A DNA stretch of 64,000 bases from Nitrosomonas sp. (GTDB lineage Bacteria > Pseudomonadota > Gammaproteobacteria > Burkholderiales > Nitrosomonadaceae), in the NCBI RefSeq assembly GCF_024282095.1, contig NZ_JAMWZS010000007.1:17093-81092 (forward strand), in the 5' to 3' direction. The number at the start of each line of letters is the position of its first letter. Positions within the stretch are counted from its first letter, which is position 1. This document shows, one piece after another, positions 48,389-59,652 of the stretch. Made by a program: the position numbers and the translations under genes. The notes beneath the pieces are model-generated. The model was not told the DNA's origin. It saw nothing but the letters and a program-made list of their open reading frames with translations, and ran no database searches.

Positions 48389-50097
48389 TATTGGTTACTC
48401 CCTTTTGGGCTTTTTAGACGTGAAACCGCTGCAGCAGCGCTTTGTTTGATTTGCTCCCGTTTGGCAGAAACCAGATAGATGAGCAGTCCTATCAGCAGTC
48501 CATACAGCGCGTTGAGCAACGAGGTTTGTGTCGCAGCATTAACACCCATCTGTCCAGCAGGTGAACCCAGGCTCGCCGTTTCATCAAGATCTTGCCATAT
48601 CGGATACCTTCTTTCGTAATATTCCTTGGTAAAAAATTCATTTAAATCAATACCAAAGTGACTAACCTTGGGTAAGCCGCTGCCATTCAGATAAGACGTA
48701 TAAACAATGGAGCTCATGCTGCCGCCTTCGGCCATACCGTTCGTGGTAATTCCCTTTTCCCGGTGATCATGAATCAGCCAATCGCCTTCGCCATAGCTGT
48801 GTTTACCATCATTGACAGTTTCTAGTCTCAGGTCCAGACGTTGTGCCGGCGCCATGTCGAACACATCGCGCATAATCTGCGCAACCGGATTATGTTCCAC
48901 GCCGTCATAATGCGTAATGGTGGCATGATGGCCGTGAGTATGGATAGCGATGAGCTCGCCGCCGCTGTTCAACAAGCGCAGTTTTATCTTTTGATCAGGT
49001 TCAACGACAATTAAAGATTCCCTTAAGGTATAGGGGAATGACAAACCATTCAGGGTGTAATAATCCTCGGTCGCATCGGTAGCGTCATAACGTTGATTCA
49101 TATCGCGCGCAATGAGTCGGGGGTCATTATATTTTTGAATGATCTCAACCAATTCTTTATCCATCGCGTGATAGTGCAGATCATATTCCTGATCAAACTG
49201 TTCTTTGACGGCGACGGATGGATGGCGCACATGACCCGCGCCGATATTCAAGGTTTGCAGCCAATTATTCGGTTTATTTTCTTCAACAACGATCATTCCG
49301 GCAAGCCCCATCGCTAAATGGGTATGCGTCTGAACGTGACAGTGATAAAACATGGTACCCGGCTGGCGTGCCTGAAATTCATAGATACGCCGTTCTCCAG
49401 GCATCAACTCCCTTTCACTGGTTTGCGGTACACCGTCATTCCCGCCATGATCTTTATGCGAGAAAGGGTGGTCGACGCCGTGCAGATGAATGCTATGTGG
49501 AAAATAATGGGTATTCTCCAGCACGATTTGTACAATATCGCCAACTTCAACACGAATAACGGGTGAAGGAAGTCTTAATAAGGGATTGGCTCTGACACTT
49601 TCAAAATTTTCTGTCGACATGCCGCTGGTTTTGGGGGCAAAAACCCAGGCACCCGGTTGTATGCCAGGCGCAATATCAAATGTTGGAATCACGCCAGGAA
49701 AATCGGGTGATTTGCCGTTCAGCTCCATGATTTCCAGTTTGATGATGATTCGGTCAGGATCACCGTCACCATCCAAATCATCGGTTTTAATGATGGCATC
49801 CGGTGAAAGACCCGTTTTCATCAGAGTTTCCATCGATATGTGGTTGGTCCCTTTCACTGCTGCTGCAATCCACGCGGGATTATCCGGGCTGCAGCCCGGT
49901 GATGCTTCAATTTTGACACCCTCAATTTCCTGAGCTTCCCGCCATGCAGGTGAAATTTTCGGGTCACACATCGGCTCAGTAGTTAACGCAGCAGGATCAA
50001 CCTTCACTGTTTCAGGCAGCTTCAACGATGCCTGAGCACCGGCTCCGAACAACATCAAGTAGAAAGTCAATATGGCAATAAATAGATGGATAGGCAT
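48388..50097 (-). CDS. Membrane-anchored multicopper oxidase, type-1 site in first domain
   Basis: This 569-residue protein has a signal peptide (about 1-23) and an N-terminal region of about 150 residues with a calcium-loop-like DDLDGDGDPD (106-115). Two cupredoxin domains follow. Domain 1 has HSIHLHG (201-207) and HCHVQTHTHLAM (252-263), with a complete type-1 site (C253, H258, M263) and trinuclear ligands. Domain 2 has HTHGHH (386-391) and HDH (443-445), the other trinuclear ligands, but no type-1 Cys. A transmembrane helix near 525-543 anchors the C-terminus. The layout matches type C two-domain oxidases such as the N. europaea blue copper oxidase, but is much longer. Substrate is unknown; nitrogen-oxide, copper or iron oxidation are all possible. 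Confidence 0.88.
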   Translation of the reverse strand: MPIHLFIAILTFYLMLFGAGAQASLKLPETVKVDPAALTTEPMCDPKISPAWREAQEIEGVKIEASPGCSPDNPAWIAAAVKGTNHISMETLMKTGLSPDAIIKTDDLDGDGDPDRIIIKLEIMELNGKSPDFPGVIPTFDIAPGIQPGAWVFAPKTSGMSTENFESVRANPLLRLPSPVIRVEVGDIVQIVLENTHYFPHSIHLHGVDHPFSHKDHGGNDGVPQTSERELMPGERRIYEFQARQPGTMFYHCHVQTHTHLAMGLAGMIVVEENKPNNWLQTLNIGAGHVRHPSVAVKEQFDQEYDLHYHAMDKELVEIIQKYNDPRLIARDMNQRYDATDATEDYYTLNGLSFPYTLRESLIVVEPDQKIKLRLLNSGGELIAIHTHGHHATITHYDGVEHNPVAQIMRDVFDMAPAQRLDLRLETVNDGKHSYGEGDWLIHDHREKGITTNGMAEGGSMSSIVYTSYLNGSGLPKVSHFGIDLNEFFTKEYYERRYPIWQDLDETASLGSPAGQMGVNAATQTSLLNALYGLLIGLLIYLVSAKREQIKQSAAAAVSRLKSPKGSNQ

Positions 50098-50391
50098 ATC
50101 AACGCACCTTTAAAGTTTATCTAATATTAAAAACAAATATGATCAATCAGGTCATACCATTTGTATGGTTGGTACCAGTCTTAATAACCAGTATCTATCT
50201 GATATGACAGATCTGGGGGTACAAATACTTAACTGTGTATCTGTAGGCAGGTAAAATTATGAGGAATATCTTATCTTCATATATGCAATACTTCTACATT
50301 ATCCGTCAAGCTATCATGTTAGCTATTATACAGAACCCAATTATGGTTTTGTGGTTTTTGCATAATCAACTGGATTTTTAATTTCTAACTT
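50098..50391. promoter_or_regulatory. Divergent promoter region, copper operon/RND pair
   Basis: These 294 bases lie between the oxidase gene and the efflux genes, read in opposite directions. A small dyad, ACCAT-TTGT-ATGGT near 50157, is followed by GGTACC and further partial dyads. No confident promoter boxes are assigned and no small gene is seen. Confidence 0.4.
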
Positions 50392-51627
50392 ATGAAGCAA
50401 TTATCCCGAGTGACCATTCATCATTTTTTTACGATTTTCAGTTATCTAGAATACCCGCGAATTGTTAAGTCAGAAAAAAAGGCATGCACTATTTTTTTCT
50501 GTGGCGGATTAGCGAGTTTATTACTGATTGCATGTAGCGGTAATAAGTCAACCCAGCAAGCACCGCGTGTGGATGCAGCGATAGCCGTTACATTTATGAC
50601 TGCAAAGCCAGTTAGCATGCCTGCCAGCTTGGAAACAATCGCGCAAACTGAAGGCGCCAAAGAAATTGAAATCCGTCCGCGGGTGGGAGGCATTTTACTC
50701 AAGCGCCTTTATACGGAAGGCACCGCAGTTCAGGCGAGGCAATCTTTATTTTTAATTGACCCGGAGCCCTTTCAGAATGCCTTGACAGAAGCGAAAGCCC
50801 TATTGAGTGAACAAAACGTTCGTGCCATGCGTGCCAAAAGTGATGAAAATCGTCAGCGACAATTGCTGGCTGAAAATTTTGTCAGTCAGCGCGCCTATGA
50901 TCTGGCAAAAGCTGATCTGGCCATTGCAGAAGCTGCCTTACAAGCGGCGAAAATTCGCGTGCGACAGGCAGAACTCAATCTCTCCTACACCACTGTCAAA
51001 GCGCCGGTCAATGGCATGACCGGTCGCGCACTTTTCTCCGAAGGAACATTGATATCCGCCAATAGCAGTTTGCTGACGACATTGACACAGTTGTCGCCGA
51101 TATGGGTGCGGTTTAGTTTTTCGGATAACGAAGTGGCGCGACTAGGCGGTCATTTAAACGAAAAAAATATACATAGCGTAACAATGATCTTACCCGATGG
51201 ATCTGAGTATCCTCAGGCAGGTAAAATCAATTTTGCCGCCAGTAAAATTGATCCGCTGCTCGGCACACAGCTACTACGCGCAACCTTTGAAAATAGCGAT
51301 CAGCGTATATTACCCGGTCAATTTGTGCGCGTGCGGGTAACCGCCGGAGAATCCAGGAATGTTTACGTGGTGCCTCAGGTTGCGGTATTGACCTCGGATT
51401 TGGGTCGATACGTCTATGTGATCAATGCGGACAATACGGTAGTGCAACGCCCTGTCAGCGTGGGTGATTGGATCGGCAAGGATTGGATTATTCTGGATGG
51501 ATTGAATGCAGGTGATAGAGTAGTGATAGACAATATGATTAAATTAGTGCCTGGCAAAGCGGTTAATCCTCAATCTCGGGATACTTCGACCTCAGCGCAT
51601 GCCGATGCTGCGCTTTTAAATCAATAG
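50392..51627 (+). CDS. RND efflux periplasmic adaptor (membrane fusion protein)
   Basis: This 411-residue protein has a long N-terminal leader before a lipobox (LLLIAC, Cys near residue 44). The mature part shows the adaptor barrel-sandwich hybrid: IEIRPRVGGILLKRLYTEGTAVQARQSLFLIDPEPF, a coiled-coil hairpin (LSEQNVRAMRAKSDENRQRQL), and SYTTVKAPVNGMTGRALFSEGTLI. The AcrA/MexA form fits an HAE1-type pump rather than a metal pump. The ATG at 50392 gives an unusually long leader; a later start is likely, but no ribosome binding site decides it. The inner-membrane pump follows after 20 bases. Confidence 0.9.
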   Translation: MKQLSRVTIHHFFTIFSYLEYPRIVKSEKKACTIFFCGGLASLLLIACSGNKSTQQAPRVDAAIAVTFMTAKPVSMPASLETIAQTEGAKEIEIRPRVGGILLKRLYTEGTAVQARQSLFLIDPEPFQNALTEAKALLSEQNVRAMRAKSDENRQRQLLAENFVSQRAYDLAKADLAIAEAALQAAKIRVRQAELNLSYTTVKAPVNGMTGRALFSEGTLISANSSLLTTLTQLSPIWVRFSFSDNEVARLGGHLNEKNIHSVTMILPDGSEYPQAGKINFAASKIDPLLGTQLLRATFENSDQRILPGQFVRVRVTAGESRNVYVVPQVAVLTSDLGRYVYVINADNTVVQRPVSVGDWIGKDWIILDGLNAGDRVVIDNMIKLVPGKAVNPQSRDTSTSAHADAALLNQ

Positions 51628-51647
51628 CAACCACCCAAACTGCTCAC

Positions 51648-54600
51648 ATGGCCAGATTCTTTATTACGCGCCCGATTTTTGCATCGGTTTTGTCGATCAT
51701 CATTGTCCTCGCCGGATTGGCCGCTGCTACGCAATTACCGATCGAACAGTATCCGCGGATAACGCCGCCAACGGTTATCGTGACGGCAACATTTCCGGGT
51801 GCCAGTGCTGAGACGATGATCAAAACCGTGGCCGCGCCGATTGAAGAAAAGCTCAGCGCCATTGAAGGCTTGCTGTACTTTAGTTCCAGCGCTGATTCGA
51901 GCGGCCGGCTTACGATCACCATCACCTTCGAGATCGGAACCGACATTGATCGCGCCACGTTCAATGTGAGCAACGAAGTCAATACCGCATTGGCGCGTTT
52001 GCCCGATGAAGTAAGACGCACGGGCATCACTGTTCAGAAACGTTCCAATGATCTGTTGGTAGTGTTTGCCGTCACTTCCCAAGACCCCAAATACACGACG
52101 CTGTTTCTCAGCAATTTTATTACCAGCAATATTCTGGATGACCTGAGACGCGCGCCAGGTGTCGGCGAAGCAAGGATTTTTGGCGCGCAGGACTATTCCA
52201 TGCGTATTTGGCTGCGGCCCGACCGCATGGCGCAACTGGGTATCACAACCAGCGATATTGCGGCCGCCATCCGGGCACAAAATGCGCAGCAAGCGGTCGG
52301 AAAAATAGGTCAGGAACCGGCATTGGCCGATCAACAACTGGTTTATTCCGTGACCGCGAAAGGCCGGTTACTGGAACCGGAGCAGTTTGAAAATATCATC
52401 CTGCGCTCAGGCGGACCGCGTGGCGTGCTGTACCTGAAAGATGTGGCGCGCATTGAGCTCGGTGCGCAAGATTATGCGACGCGCACACTGCTCAACGGCG
52501 AACCTGGTTTAGGCGTCGGTATTTTTCTGCGGAGCGGCGCCAATGCCCTGGAAACCGCAGCAGCGGTTAAAGCCAAGATGAATGAGCTGAAGCATTATTT
52601 TCCCGAAGGCATGCAGTACGTTATTTCCTATGACACCAGCCTGTTTGTTAAGGAATCCATCTGGGAAGTGGTCAAGACCCTGGGAGAAGCCATGCTACTG
52701 GTCGTTCTGGTGGTGTATGTGTTTCTGCAAAGCTGGCGCGCAACGCTGATTCCCATCATTGCCATACCGATTTCCTTGATCGGCACCTTTGCCGGGCTAT
52801 GGCTACTGGGTTATTCGATCAATACCCTGACGCTGTTTGCAATGGTGCTTTCGATCGGCATTGTGGTGGATGACGCGATTGTCGTGCTGGAAAATATCGA
52901 ACGGTTAATATCGGAAGAAAAGCTAACACCGATTGATGCGGCCATCAAAGCGATGCAACAGGTCTCCAGCGCCGTGGTTGCGATGACAATGGTACTGGCG
53001 GCGGTTTTTATACCCGTGGCCTTTCTCGGCGGCATTGCCGGGGAACTGTATCAGCAGTTTGCGGTAACGGTAGCTGTCGCTGCCGTTATTTCCGGTATTG
53101 TGGCTTTGACGTTGACACCCACACTATGCGCGATTTTACTCCGCTCCACACATCGCCAATCAGTTTTTTTTACTTGGTTTAACAATCGCTTTGAGCATAT
53201 GCGCGGCTTTTATGTCGGCATGGTCGGCTTGAGTCTGCGTCATGCGGCCAGAAGCGCGCTGATATTCCTGATGGTGATTGCCGGCCTGATTTATCTGGTG
53301 AAAAATATTCCGGATAGCCTAGTGCCGCCGGAAGATCAAGGCTACGTGATTGCAGCAGTGATACTGCCCGATGGCGCAACGCTTGCACGAACAACCAGAA
53401 CGGCAGATGCCATCAATACCGAGATGGCCAAGGAATCCGCCGTGGCTTTCCAGTTCGCGGTGAACGGACTGGATTTTATCGGTGGCGGTAACAAGACCAA
53501 CGTTTCGACCATGTTTATACGCTTGAAAGATTGGTCGGAGCGTTCCACTACCGCAACCGATATTGTCAATAAGCTGTTTCTAATTGGCGCACAACAGTCC
53601 GATGGTCTGGCGATTGCCTTTAATCCACCGGCGATACGCGGCTTGGGCAATACCGGTGGTTTTGAACTCTATGTGCAGAGCCGCACAAATTCTGATACCG
53701 CGCAATTGGCCGGTGTGGTGAATGAATTTATGCAAACCTTGCGGCAGGAACCCAGGCTGGCCACCGTGAATACTTTTTTGCGATCGTCGGTGCCGCAGTA
53801 TTTCATTGAAGTCGATGAAGCCAAGGCCATCGCGCAGGGTGTCGCCATTTCAGATATCTACGCCACGCTGCAAAGCACCATGGGTTCATTGTACGTCAAT
53901 GATTTCAACCGCGCCGGACGGACTTATCGCGTACAGCTGCAAGCAGAAGCGGCTTATCGCATGAAAGCGGAGGATCTGGGCAAAGTATATGTTCGTTCCG
54001 AATCCGGTTCGATGATTCCTTTGTCGGCCTTGAGCAAAGTAAATCCTATCGTCGGTGCCGAGCAATTGGAACGATTCAACGGATTGCTGTCGGCAAAAAT
54101 CATGGGCAGCGGTGCCAGCGGCGTCAGTTCCGGAGATGCAATTGCATTGGTTGAAAGCATTGCAGCCAGAACGTTGCCGGAAGGTTATCAGATTGCTTGG
54201 ACCGGTGCCGCGTTTCAGGAAAAAAAAATGGGGTCGGCAGCAATTTTTGCTTTCAGCTTGGCCGTCGTGATGGTTTTCTTGATACTGGCAGCGCAATTTG
54301 AAACCTGGGCGTTGCCGTTGGCGGTCATTATGGCGATTCCTTTTGCGATGATGGGCGCATTGGTTGCGATTTTGCTGCGCGACATGCCGAATGATATTTA
54401 TTTCCAGATCGGCATGGTGACATTGATCGGATTGACGGCAAAAAATGCGATTCTGTTGGTCGAATTCGCCAACCAGAGAATGAAACAAGGTGTCAACATC
54501 ACACAGGCAGCCATCCAATCAGCCCAACTGCGCTTTCGGCCCATTGTGATGACTTCCATGGCCTTTATATTAGGAGTTATTCCTTTGGTCATTGCGACTG

Positions 54601-54809
54601 GCGCGGGTTCCGCAGCACGGCAATCGATGGGAACCGGCGTTTTTGGCGGGATGATTATGGCAACCACGATTGCAACGATATTTGTGCCGTTATTTTTCTC
54701 CTGGTTCGTGCATAAGCATGATTCCAAACAACCTGCAAGCAAGCAAAACACACCGCAACCACCGGTGACGCTATCCTATCAACCTGTCAAGAAACCTCGG
54801 GACGAGTAA
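51648..54809 (+). CDS. RND inner-membrane multidrug transporter, HAE1 family
   Basis: This 1053-residue protein has the AcrB layout of twelve transmembrane helices and two large periplasmic loops. Features: [20 protein letters not shown] at the start, then [19 protein letters not shown] with the paired Asp of helix 4 (proton relay), and helix 10-12 segments with [12 protein letters not shown] and [19 protein letters not shown]. Length and motifs match HAE1 drug exporters, not heavy-metal (CusA) types. It forms a tripartite pump with the adaptor just upstream. No outer-membrane channel gene is adjacent, so a TolC-like partner must be elsewhere. Confidence 0.96.
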   Translation: MARFFITRPIFASVLSIIIVLAGLAAATQLPIEQYPRITPPTVIVTATFPGASAETMIKTVAAPIEEKLSAIEGLLYFSSSADSSGRLTITITFEIGTDIDRATFNVSNEVNTALARLPDEVRRTGITVQKRSNDLLVVFAVTSQDPKYTTLFLSNFITSNILDDLRRAPGVGEARIFGAQDYSMRIWLRPDRMAQLGITTSDIAAAIRAQNAQQAVGKIGQEPALADQQLVYSVTAKGRLLEPEQFENIILRSGGPRGVLYLKDVARIELGAQDYATRTLLNGEPGLGVGIFLRSGANALETAAAVKAKMNELKHYFPEGMQYVISYDTSLFVKESIWEVVKTLGEAMLLVVLVVYVFLQSWRATLIPIIAIPISLIGTFAGLWLLGYSINTLTLFAMVLSIGIVVDDAIVVLENIERLISEEKLTPIDAAIKAMQQVSSAVVAMTMVLAAVFIPVAFLGGIAGELYQQFAVTVAVAAVISGIVALTLTPTLCAILLRSTHRQSVFFTWFNNRFEHMRGFYVGMVGLSLRHAARSALIFLMVIAGLIYLVKNIPDSLVPPEDQGYVIAAVILPDGATLARTTRTADAINTEMAKESAVAFQFAVNGLDFIGGGNKTNVSTMFIRLKDWSERSTTATDIVNKLFLIGAQQSDGLAIAFNPPAIRGLGNTGGFELYVQSRTNSDTAQLAGVVNEFMQTLRQEPRLATVNTFLRSSVPQYFIEVDEAKAIAQGVAISDIYATLQSTMGSLYVNDFNRAGRTYRVQLQAEAAYRMKAEDLGKVYVRSESGSMIPLSALSKVNPIVGAEQLERFNGLLSAKIMGSGASGVSSGDAIALVESIAARTLPEGYQIAWTGAAFQEKKMGSAAIFAFSLAVVMVFLILAAQFETWALPLAVIMAIPFAMMGALVAILLRDMPNDIYFQIGMVTLIGLTAKNAILLVEFANQRMKQGVNITQAAIQSAQLRFRPIVMTSMAFILGVIPLVIATGAGSAARQSMGTGVFGGMIMATTIATIFVPLFFSWFVHKHDSKQPASKQNTPQPPVTLSYQPVKKPRDE

Positions 54810-54874
54810 GTCAAACGTACCAAATCAGTAAGTGTATCTGCGTACTGACTGGTAATTCAGCTACAATCACAGGT

Positions 54875-56572
54875 ATGAATTTAAGCAAAACAAAAATACT
54901 CCAACCCGTTCAAAAAAAACTGGGAGACACCAATATCATCCTGGTTGGCATGATGGGTGCCGGCAAAACGACCATTGGCAAAACCCTGGCTAATTTTCTA
55001 GGCAAAACATTTATCGATTCCGATCATGAAATTCAGGACCGTACCGGCGTAAAAATTCCGGTGATTTTTGAGATTGAAGGTGAAGCGGGCTTTCGCAAGC
55101 GTGAGTCTGAAGTACTGGTTGAACTGGTTAAAAAGAATAATATCGTTCTGGCTACAGGGGGCGGCGCGGTGTTGAGTGAGGAGAATCGCCAGGTACTTAA
55201 ACAAAATGGCATCGTCATCTACCTGCGGGCATCGGTCAATGACTTGTACCGGCGCACTCGGCACGACAAAAACAGGCCGCTGCTACAGACACAAAACTTA
55301 TATGCACGATTGCATGAACTTTATATCCAACGTGACGCCTATTATCGTGAAACTGCGCATGTCATCATCGATAGTGGCAAGCAAGGTGTGCGTTACTTGA
55401 TACAAAAACTTATCAATAAGTTAATTTCTATTAATCTCGATACTATCAGACAAAATGGCAATGAAAATACTATGCAAACCATTTCAGTAGATTTCACTAT
55501 TTCATCAGAAAAACGCAATTATCCGATACACATAGGCCATGGAATCCTGGAACAGGCTGATTTGATCTTATCGTGCTTACCACAAAAGCGAGTTGCCATC
55601 GTTAGCAATACAACTGTTGCACCACTCTATCTGGAGAAATTGCGTCTGGGATTGGAAAAACAGGGGGTCATATCGGTTCCAATCATTATTCCGGATGGCG
55701 AAACACATAAAAATTGGGAAACTTTAAATTTTATTTTTGATGCCTTGCTTAAGAATCATTGTGAACGAAATACCACGATATTGGCGCTTGGCGGCGGCGT
55801 AGTGGGCGATCTCACCGGATTTGCTGCGGCAACCTACTTGCGCGGCGTACCGTTTATTCAGATTCCCACCACATTGCTGGCACAAGTGGATTCCTCGGTG
55901 GGCGGCAAAACCGGCATCAATCATCAATTGGGTAAAAATATGATTGGTGCTTTTTATCAACCACGCATGGTCCTTGCCGACAGCGCAACATTGAATACTT
56001 TGCCGGATAGGGAATTACGCGCGGGATTGGCTGAGATTATTAAGTATGGCTTAATCCGCGACCCGGCCTTTTTTGATTGGCTGGAACAAAATATGCGACG
56101 CTTATTGGCACGTGATCCAATTATTTTAAATGAGGCCATCCAGCGCAGTTGCGAGAATAAAGCGGAAATAGTCGCCGCTGATGAAAAGGAAAACGGGATA
56201 CGGGCTCTGCTGAATCTGGGTCATACCTTTGGTCATGCGATTGAAAATGGGATGGGATATGGTGTTTGGTTGCACGGCGAAGCCGTGGCGGCCGGAACCG
56301 TGCTGGCAGCGGAATTATCCCAGCGCATGAAACTGATCAGTGAGGCTGATGTGCAACGTATCCGTAAGATTTTTATCCTAGCCGGATTGCCGGTCGCAGC
56401 ACCTAAAATGCCGCTGGAAAAATATTTGCAACTAATGATGCTGGACAAAAAAGTGGATGCTGGAAAAACGCGCTTCATCCTGTTAAACCGGATTGGTGAA
56501 GCCGTGATGCGCGCGGATATCCCCCCCGCATTGCTCGGTAAAACAATATCAGCCTGCATGACCGATGAATAA
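54875..56572 (+). CDS. aroKB: Fused shikimate kinase/3-dehydroquinate synthase (AroKB)
   Basis: This single 565-residue frame joins two shikimate-pathway enzymes. Residues about 18-185 are shikimate kinase: P-loop GMMGAGKT (25-32), [16 protein letters not shown] and [11 protein letters not shown] linker of about 15 residues leads to MQTISVDF (residue 200), where a separate AroB would begin. The AroB part has [34 protein letters not shown], the zinc residues in LAEIIKYGL and [15 protein letters not shown] synthase acts at step 2 and shikimate kinase at step 5. No stop codon separates the halves. It overlaps dgt by eight bases. Confidence 0.95.
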   Translation: MNLSKTKILQPVQKKLGDTNIILVGMMGAGKTTIGKTLANFLGKTFIDSDHEIQDRTGVKIPVIFEIEGEAGFRKRESEVLVELVKKNNIVLATGGGAVLSEENRQVLKQNGIVIYLRASVNDLYRRTRHDKNRPLLQTQNLYARLHELYIQRDAYYRETAHVIIDSGKQGVRYLIQKLINKLISINLDTIRQNGNENTMQTISVDFTISSEKRNYPIHIGHGILEQADLILSCLPQKRVAIVSNTTVAPLYLEKLRLGLEKQGVISVPIIIPDGETHKNWETLNFIFDALLKNHCERNTTILALGGGVVGDLTGFAAATYLRGVPFIQIPTTLLAQVDSSVGGKTGINHQLGKNMIGAFYQPRMVLADSATLNTLPDRELRAGLAEIIKYGLIRDPAFFDWLEQNMRRLLARDPIILNEAIQRSCENKAEIVAADEKENGIRALLNLGHTFGHAIENGMGYGVWLHGEAVAAGTVLAAELSQRMKLISEADVQRIRKIFILAGLPVAAPKMPLEKYLQLMMLDKKVDAGKTRFILLNRIGEAVMRADIPPALLGKTISACMTDE

Positions 56573-57686
56573 ATTGGCTGCTTATGCTGTATCGTCCGAT
56601 AACTCACGCGGACGTGTCATTCATGAAACGCCGCCTGCAGGGCGTAGCGAATTTCAGCGTGACCGCGATCGCATCATACATTCCGCGGCCTTCCGCCGGC
56701 TGGAATACAAAACCCAGGTATTCGTCAATCATGAAGGGGATTTATTTCGCACGCGCCTGACACATAGCTTGGAGGTTGCACAAATAGGACGCTCGATTGC
56801 AAGAAATTTATGTCTGAATGAAGATTTGGTGGAAGCGATTTCACTGGCGCATGATCTGGGACATACGCCGTTTGGGCATGCGGGTCAGGACACATTGAAC
56901 GATTGCATGCGGGATCATGGCGGTTTTGAACATAATCTCCAATCCTTGCGGGTTGTTGACGTGTTGGAAGAACGATACGCTGCTTTTAGCGGCCTTAATC
57001 TTTGTTATGAAACGCGGGAAGGCATACTCAAACATGTTGCCAAAAAGAATATCGCAAAACTGGGTGAACTCGGAGAACGCTTTCTGCAACACACAAGACC
57101 ATCATTAGAAGCCCAGTTGGCAAATTTTTCGGATGAGATCGCCTACAACAATCATGATGTCGATGATGGCCTGCGCTCAGGCCTCATTACGTTGGATCAG
57201 CTGGAAGAAGTTACTATTTTCTCGCGTCATCTCACACAAATAAAAAACAAATATCCGTCACTGCCACAGCGTCGCATGGTGTATGAAACAATTCGCAGCA
57301 TGATCAATACGTTGGTTACCGACTTAATCCAGCAAAGCACCATGAATATCAAGCATGCTGGCGTGCATAGTCTTACCGACGTGCATCTAGCGCCGCCGCT
57401 CATCGGTTTTAGTCAGCAGATTAAGAAAGAACAGCAAGAATTAAAAAAATTTTTATACGATAATCTTTACCGGCATTTTCGTGTTGTGCGGATGAGCAAC
57501 AAAGCACGCCATACCATAGAAAAATTATTCTCGGCTTTCAGTTCGGAGATACGTCTGCTACCTACTGAATATCAAAAGAAATTTGAACACGAAGGATATC
57601 AGGTAATTGCTGACTATATTGCTGGTATGACAGACCGGTACGCGATTAAAGAATATCAGCGGGTATTTACGATTGCCGAAAACTAA
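56565..57686 (+). CDS. dgt: Deoxyguanosinetriphosphate triphosphohydrolase-like protein
   Basis: This 373-residue HD-domain protein matches bacterial dGTPase-like hydrolases that cleave dNTPs to nucleoside and triphosphate. The metal site is [19 protein letters not shown] with [14 protein letters not shown] and, later, [17 protein letters not shown]. It begins with [28 protein letters not shown], the subfamily signature. It overlaps aroKB by eight bases, a translationally coupled aroKB-dgt order common in Proteobacteria. Whether it degrades dGTP or other dNTPs cannot be told. Confidence 0.93.
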   Translation: MNKLAAYAVSSDNSRGRVIHETPPAGRSEFQRDRDRIIHSAAFRRLEYKTQVFVNHEGDLFRTRLTHSLEVAQIGRSIARNLCLNEDLVEAISLAHDLGHTPFGHAGQDTLNDCMRDHGGFEHNLQSLRVVDVLEERYAAFSGLNLCYETREGILKHVAKKNIAKLGELGERFLQHTRPSLEAQLANFSDEIAYNNHDVDDGLRSGLITLDQLEEVTIFSRHLTQIKNKYPSLPQRRMVYETIRSMINTLVTDLIQQSTMNIKHAGVHSLTDVHLAPPLIGFSQQIKKEQQELKKFLYDNLYRHFRVVRMSNKARHTIEKLFSAFSSEIRLLPTEYQKKFEHEGYQVIADYIAGMTDRYAIKEYQRVFTIAEN

Positions 57687-57857
57687 ATTTGTGCACTTAA
57701 TTTTTAACCGCAAGGCTCATTTTTATAAGGTATCTATTTCTCATGCCCGATTGGCAATATACGGAATGGCTATTCGCTGGTAATATTGTCGATGATAAGA
57801 AGGTAACCTGTCTGTATAGAGGCAGCCTTCAAAAGAACAATAACTATAGGTTTTTTA

Positions 57858-58931
57858 ATGACAAAACTCAAAAACGATACATTTCTACGGGCGCTGATGA
57901 AGCAACCTGTGGAATACACACCCGTTTGGCTCATGCGCCAGGCCGGTAGATATTTGGCAGAATATAATGCAACACGGGCGCGCGCAGGTGATTTCCTTTC
58001 GCTGTGCAAAAACCCAGGTTTTGCGACGGAAGTGACATTGCAGCCGTTGGCACGTTTTCCGCTGGATGCTGCCATATTGTTCTCCGATATTCTCACGATT
58101 CCTGATGCAATGGGATTAGGCTTATATTTCTCACACGGTGAAGGACCTATGTTTGAACGTCCTTTGCGTGAGGAAAAAGCAATCCATGCATTGACGGTTC
58201 CTGATCCCGGCGCAGAATTGCGCTATGTGATGGATGCAGTCTCAGAGATCCGCAAAGCGCTGGATAATCGAGTACCGCTGATTGGTTTCTCCGGCAGCCC
58301 ATTTACACTTGCCTGTTACATGGTTGAGGGTCGTGGCGGCACTGAATTCCGGGAAATCAAGACCATGTTATACCAGCGCCCCGAGCTGTTGCACCATATA
58401 CTGGATATCAATGCAAAAGCCGTCACGGCCTATCTTAATGCGCAAATAGAATCCGGCGCACAGGCTGTGATGATTTTCGACACGTGGGGTGGCGCATTAT
58501 CACAGGCTGCTTATCGGGAATTTTCACTACGCTATATGCAGCAAATCATTGCCGGTTTAAAACGTGAGCGGGATGGCGTACGAATTCCAAGTATTGTTTT
58601 TACCAAAGGTGGCGGTTTGTGGCTCGAAGCCATTGCGAACATTGGTTGTGATGCTGTCGGATTGGATTGGACAATTGATATTGGTGAAGCACGTCGGCGC
58701 GTAGGAGAAAAAGTTGCATTGCAGGGCAATCTTGATCCATCGGTACTTTTTGCATCACCCGAAGTAATCACTGCGGAGGTGGAAAAGGTACTCGCTAGTT
58801 ATGGTAATGGCAGTGGGCATGTATTTAATCTGGGGCATGGTATTTCTCAATTTACCCCGCCGGAGAATGCGGCAGCCTTGGTAGAAGCGGTGCACACATT
58901 AAGCCGTAAATTTCACTCGGTGAGCACTTAA
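57858..58931 (+). CDS. hemE: Uroporphyrinogen decarboxylase
   Basis: HemE decarboxylates uroporphyrinogen III to coproporphyrinogen III in haem synthesis. The 357-residue protein shows [12 protein letters not shown] at the N-terminus (conserved Arg), [14 protein letters not shown] with the catalytic Asp, [25 protein letters not shown], and [23 protein letters not shown] at the end. Length is typical. The 171 bases before it contain no supportable gene. Confidence 0.98.
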   Translation: MTKLKNDTFLRALMKQPVEYTPVWLMRQAGRYLAEYNATRARAGDFLSLCKNPGFATEVTLQPLARFPLDAAILFSDILTIPDAMGLGLYFSHGEGPMFERPLREEKAIHALTVPDPGAELRYVMDAVSEIRKALDNRVPLIGFSGSPFTLACYMVEGRGGTEFREIKTMLYQRPELLHHILDINAKAVTAYLNAQIESGAQAVMIFDTWGGALSQAAYREFSLRYMQQIIAGLKRERDGVRIPSIVFTKGGGLWLEAIANIGCDAVGLDWTIDIGEARRRVGEKVALQGNLDPSVLFASPEVITAEVEKVLASYGNGSGHVFNLGHGISQFTPPENAAALVEAVHTLSRKFHSVST

Positions 58932-58962
58932 ACGGAATTGAATTATCATCGTAGGTAACTGT

Positions 58963-59652
58963 ATGCATATATTGATTATTGAAGATGATCTGGCTATCGC
59001 TGCCAATCTTTATGACTTCCTGGAATCACGAGGGCATAGTGCAGATGCGGCCGCTAATGGCATCGCCGGACTTCATCTGGCTGTCACACAACGGTTTGAT
59101 GCCATTCTGCTTGATTTAGGCTTGCCGGGAATGAATGGAATTACCTTGTGCCGGAAGCTGCGCCAGGAGTCACAAATTGATACACCTATCTTGATGTTGA
59201 CCGCACGTGATACATTGGAAGATAAATTGACCGGTTTCGAATATGGCGCTGATGACTATCTCATCAAACCGTTTGCATTAAAAGAAGTTGAGGCTCGCCT
59301 GCTGGCAATGCATAAAAGACATATCGGTAAGGTCGCCAATCGTAAACTGGAATTTGACAAACTCTCTTTTGACCCTAAAACCCTCACCATTCGTTTCGAA
59401 AACAAAAATGTTAAGCTTCCACCCAAGTGTATACGCTTATTGGCACTGATGATGAGTGAGCCCGGTCGAGTATTCAGTCGGGAAGAACTCGAATTGGAAG
59501 CCTGGGAAGACGTTCAGGAAACCAGCGATACATTGCGCAGCCATATGCATATTTTGCGGCGCGCACTCACAAAAGCGGGTGGTTACGATCCTATCGAAAC
59601 TGTTCATGGTCTAGGTTACTGCTTGACTTCTCGTGATCAGATTCCCGATTGA
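58963..59652 (+). CDS. OmpR-family response regulator
   Basis: This 229-residue regulator has a receiver domain (phosphoacceptor D51 in LLDLGLPG, DD pair at 8-9, Thr in LTARD, Lys in YLIKPF). A C-terminal winged-helix DNA-binding domain follows (RVFSREELELEAWEDVQETSDTLRSHMHILRRAL, then IETVHGLGYCL). It overlaps the downstream kinase gene by 20 bases. Target genes cannot be proved, but the sbtA promoter lies directly downstream of the pair and contains direct repeats of the spacing OmpR-type regulators favour. Confidence 0.95.
   Translation: MHILIIEDDLAIAANLYDFLESRGHSADAAANGIAGLHLAVTQRFDAILLDLGLPGMNGITLCRKLRQESQIDTPILMLTARDTLEDKLTGFEYGADDYLIKPFALKEVEARLLAMHKRHIGKVANRKLEFDKLSFDPKTLTIRFENKNVKLPPKCIRLLALMMSEPGRVFSREELELEAWEDVQETSDTLRSHMHILRRALTKAGGYDPIETVHGLGYCLTSRDQIPD

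Noticed and set aside
57743-57949. 68-codon plus-strand frame before hemE
   Set aside because: It overlaps the hemE start in another frame, lacks a ribosome binding site and matches no known protein.
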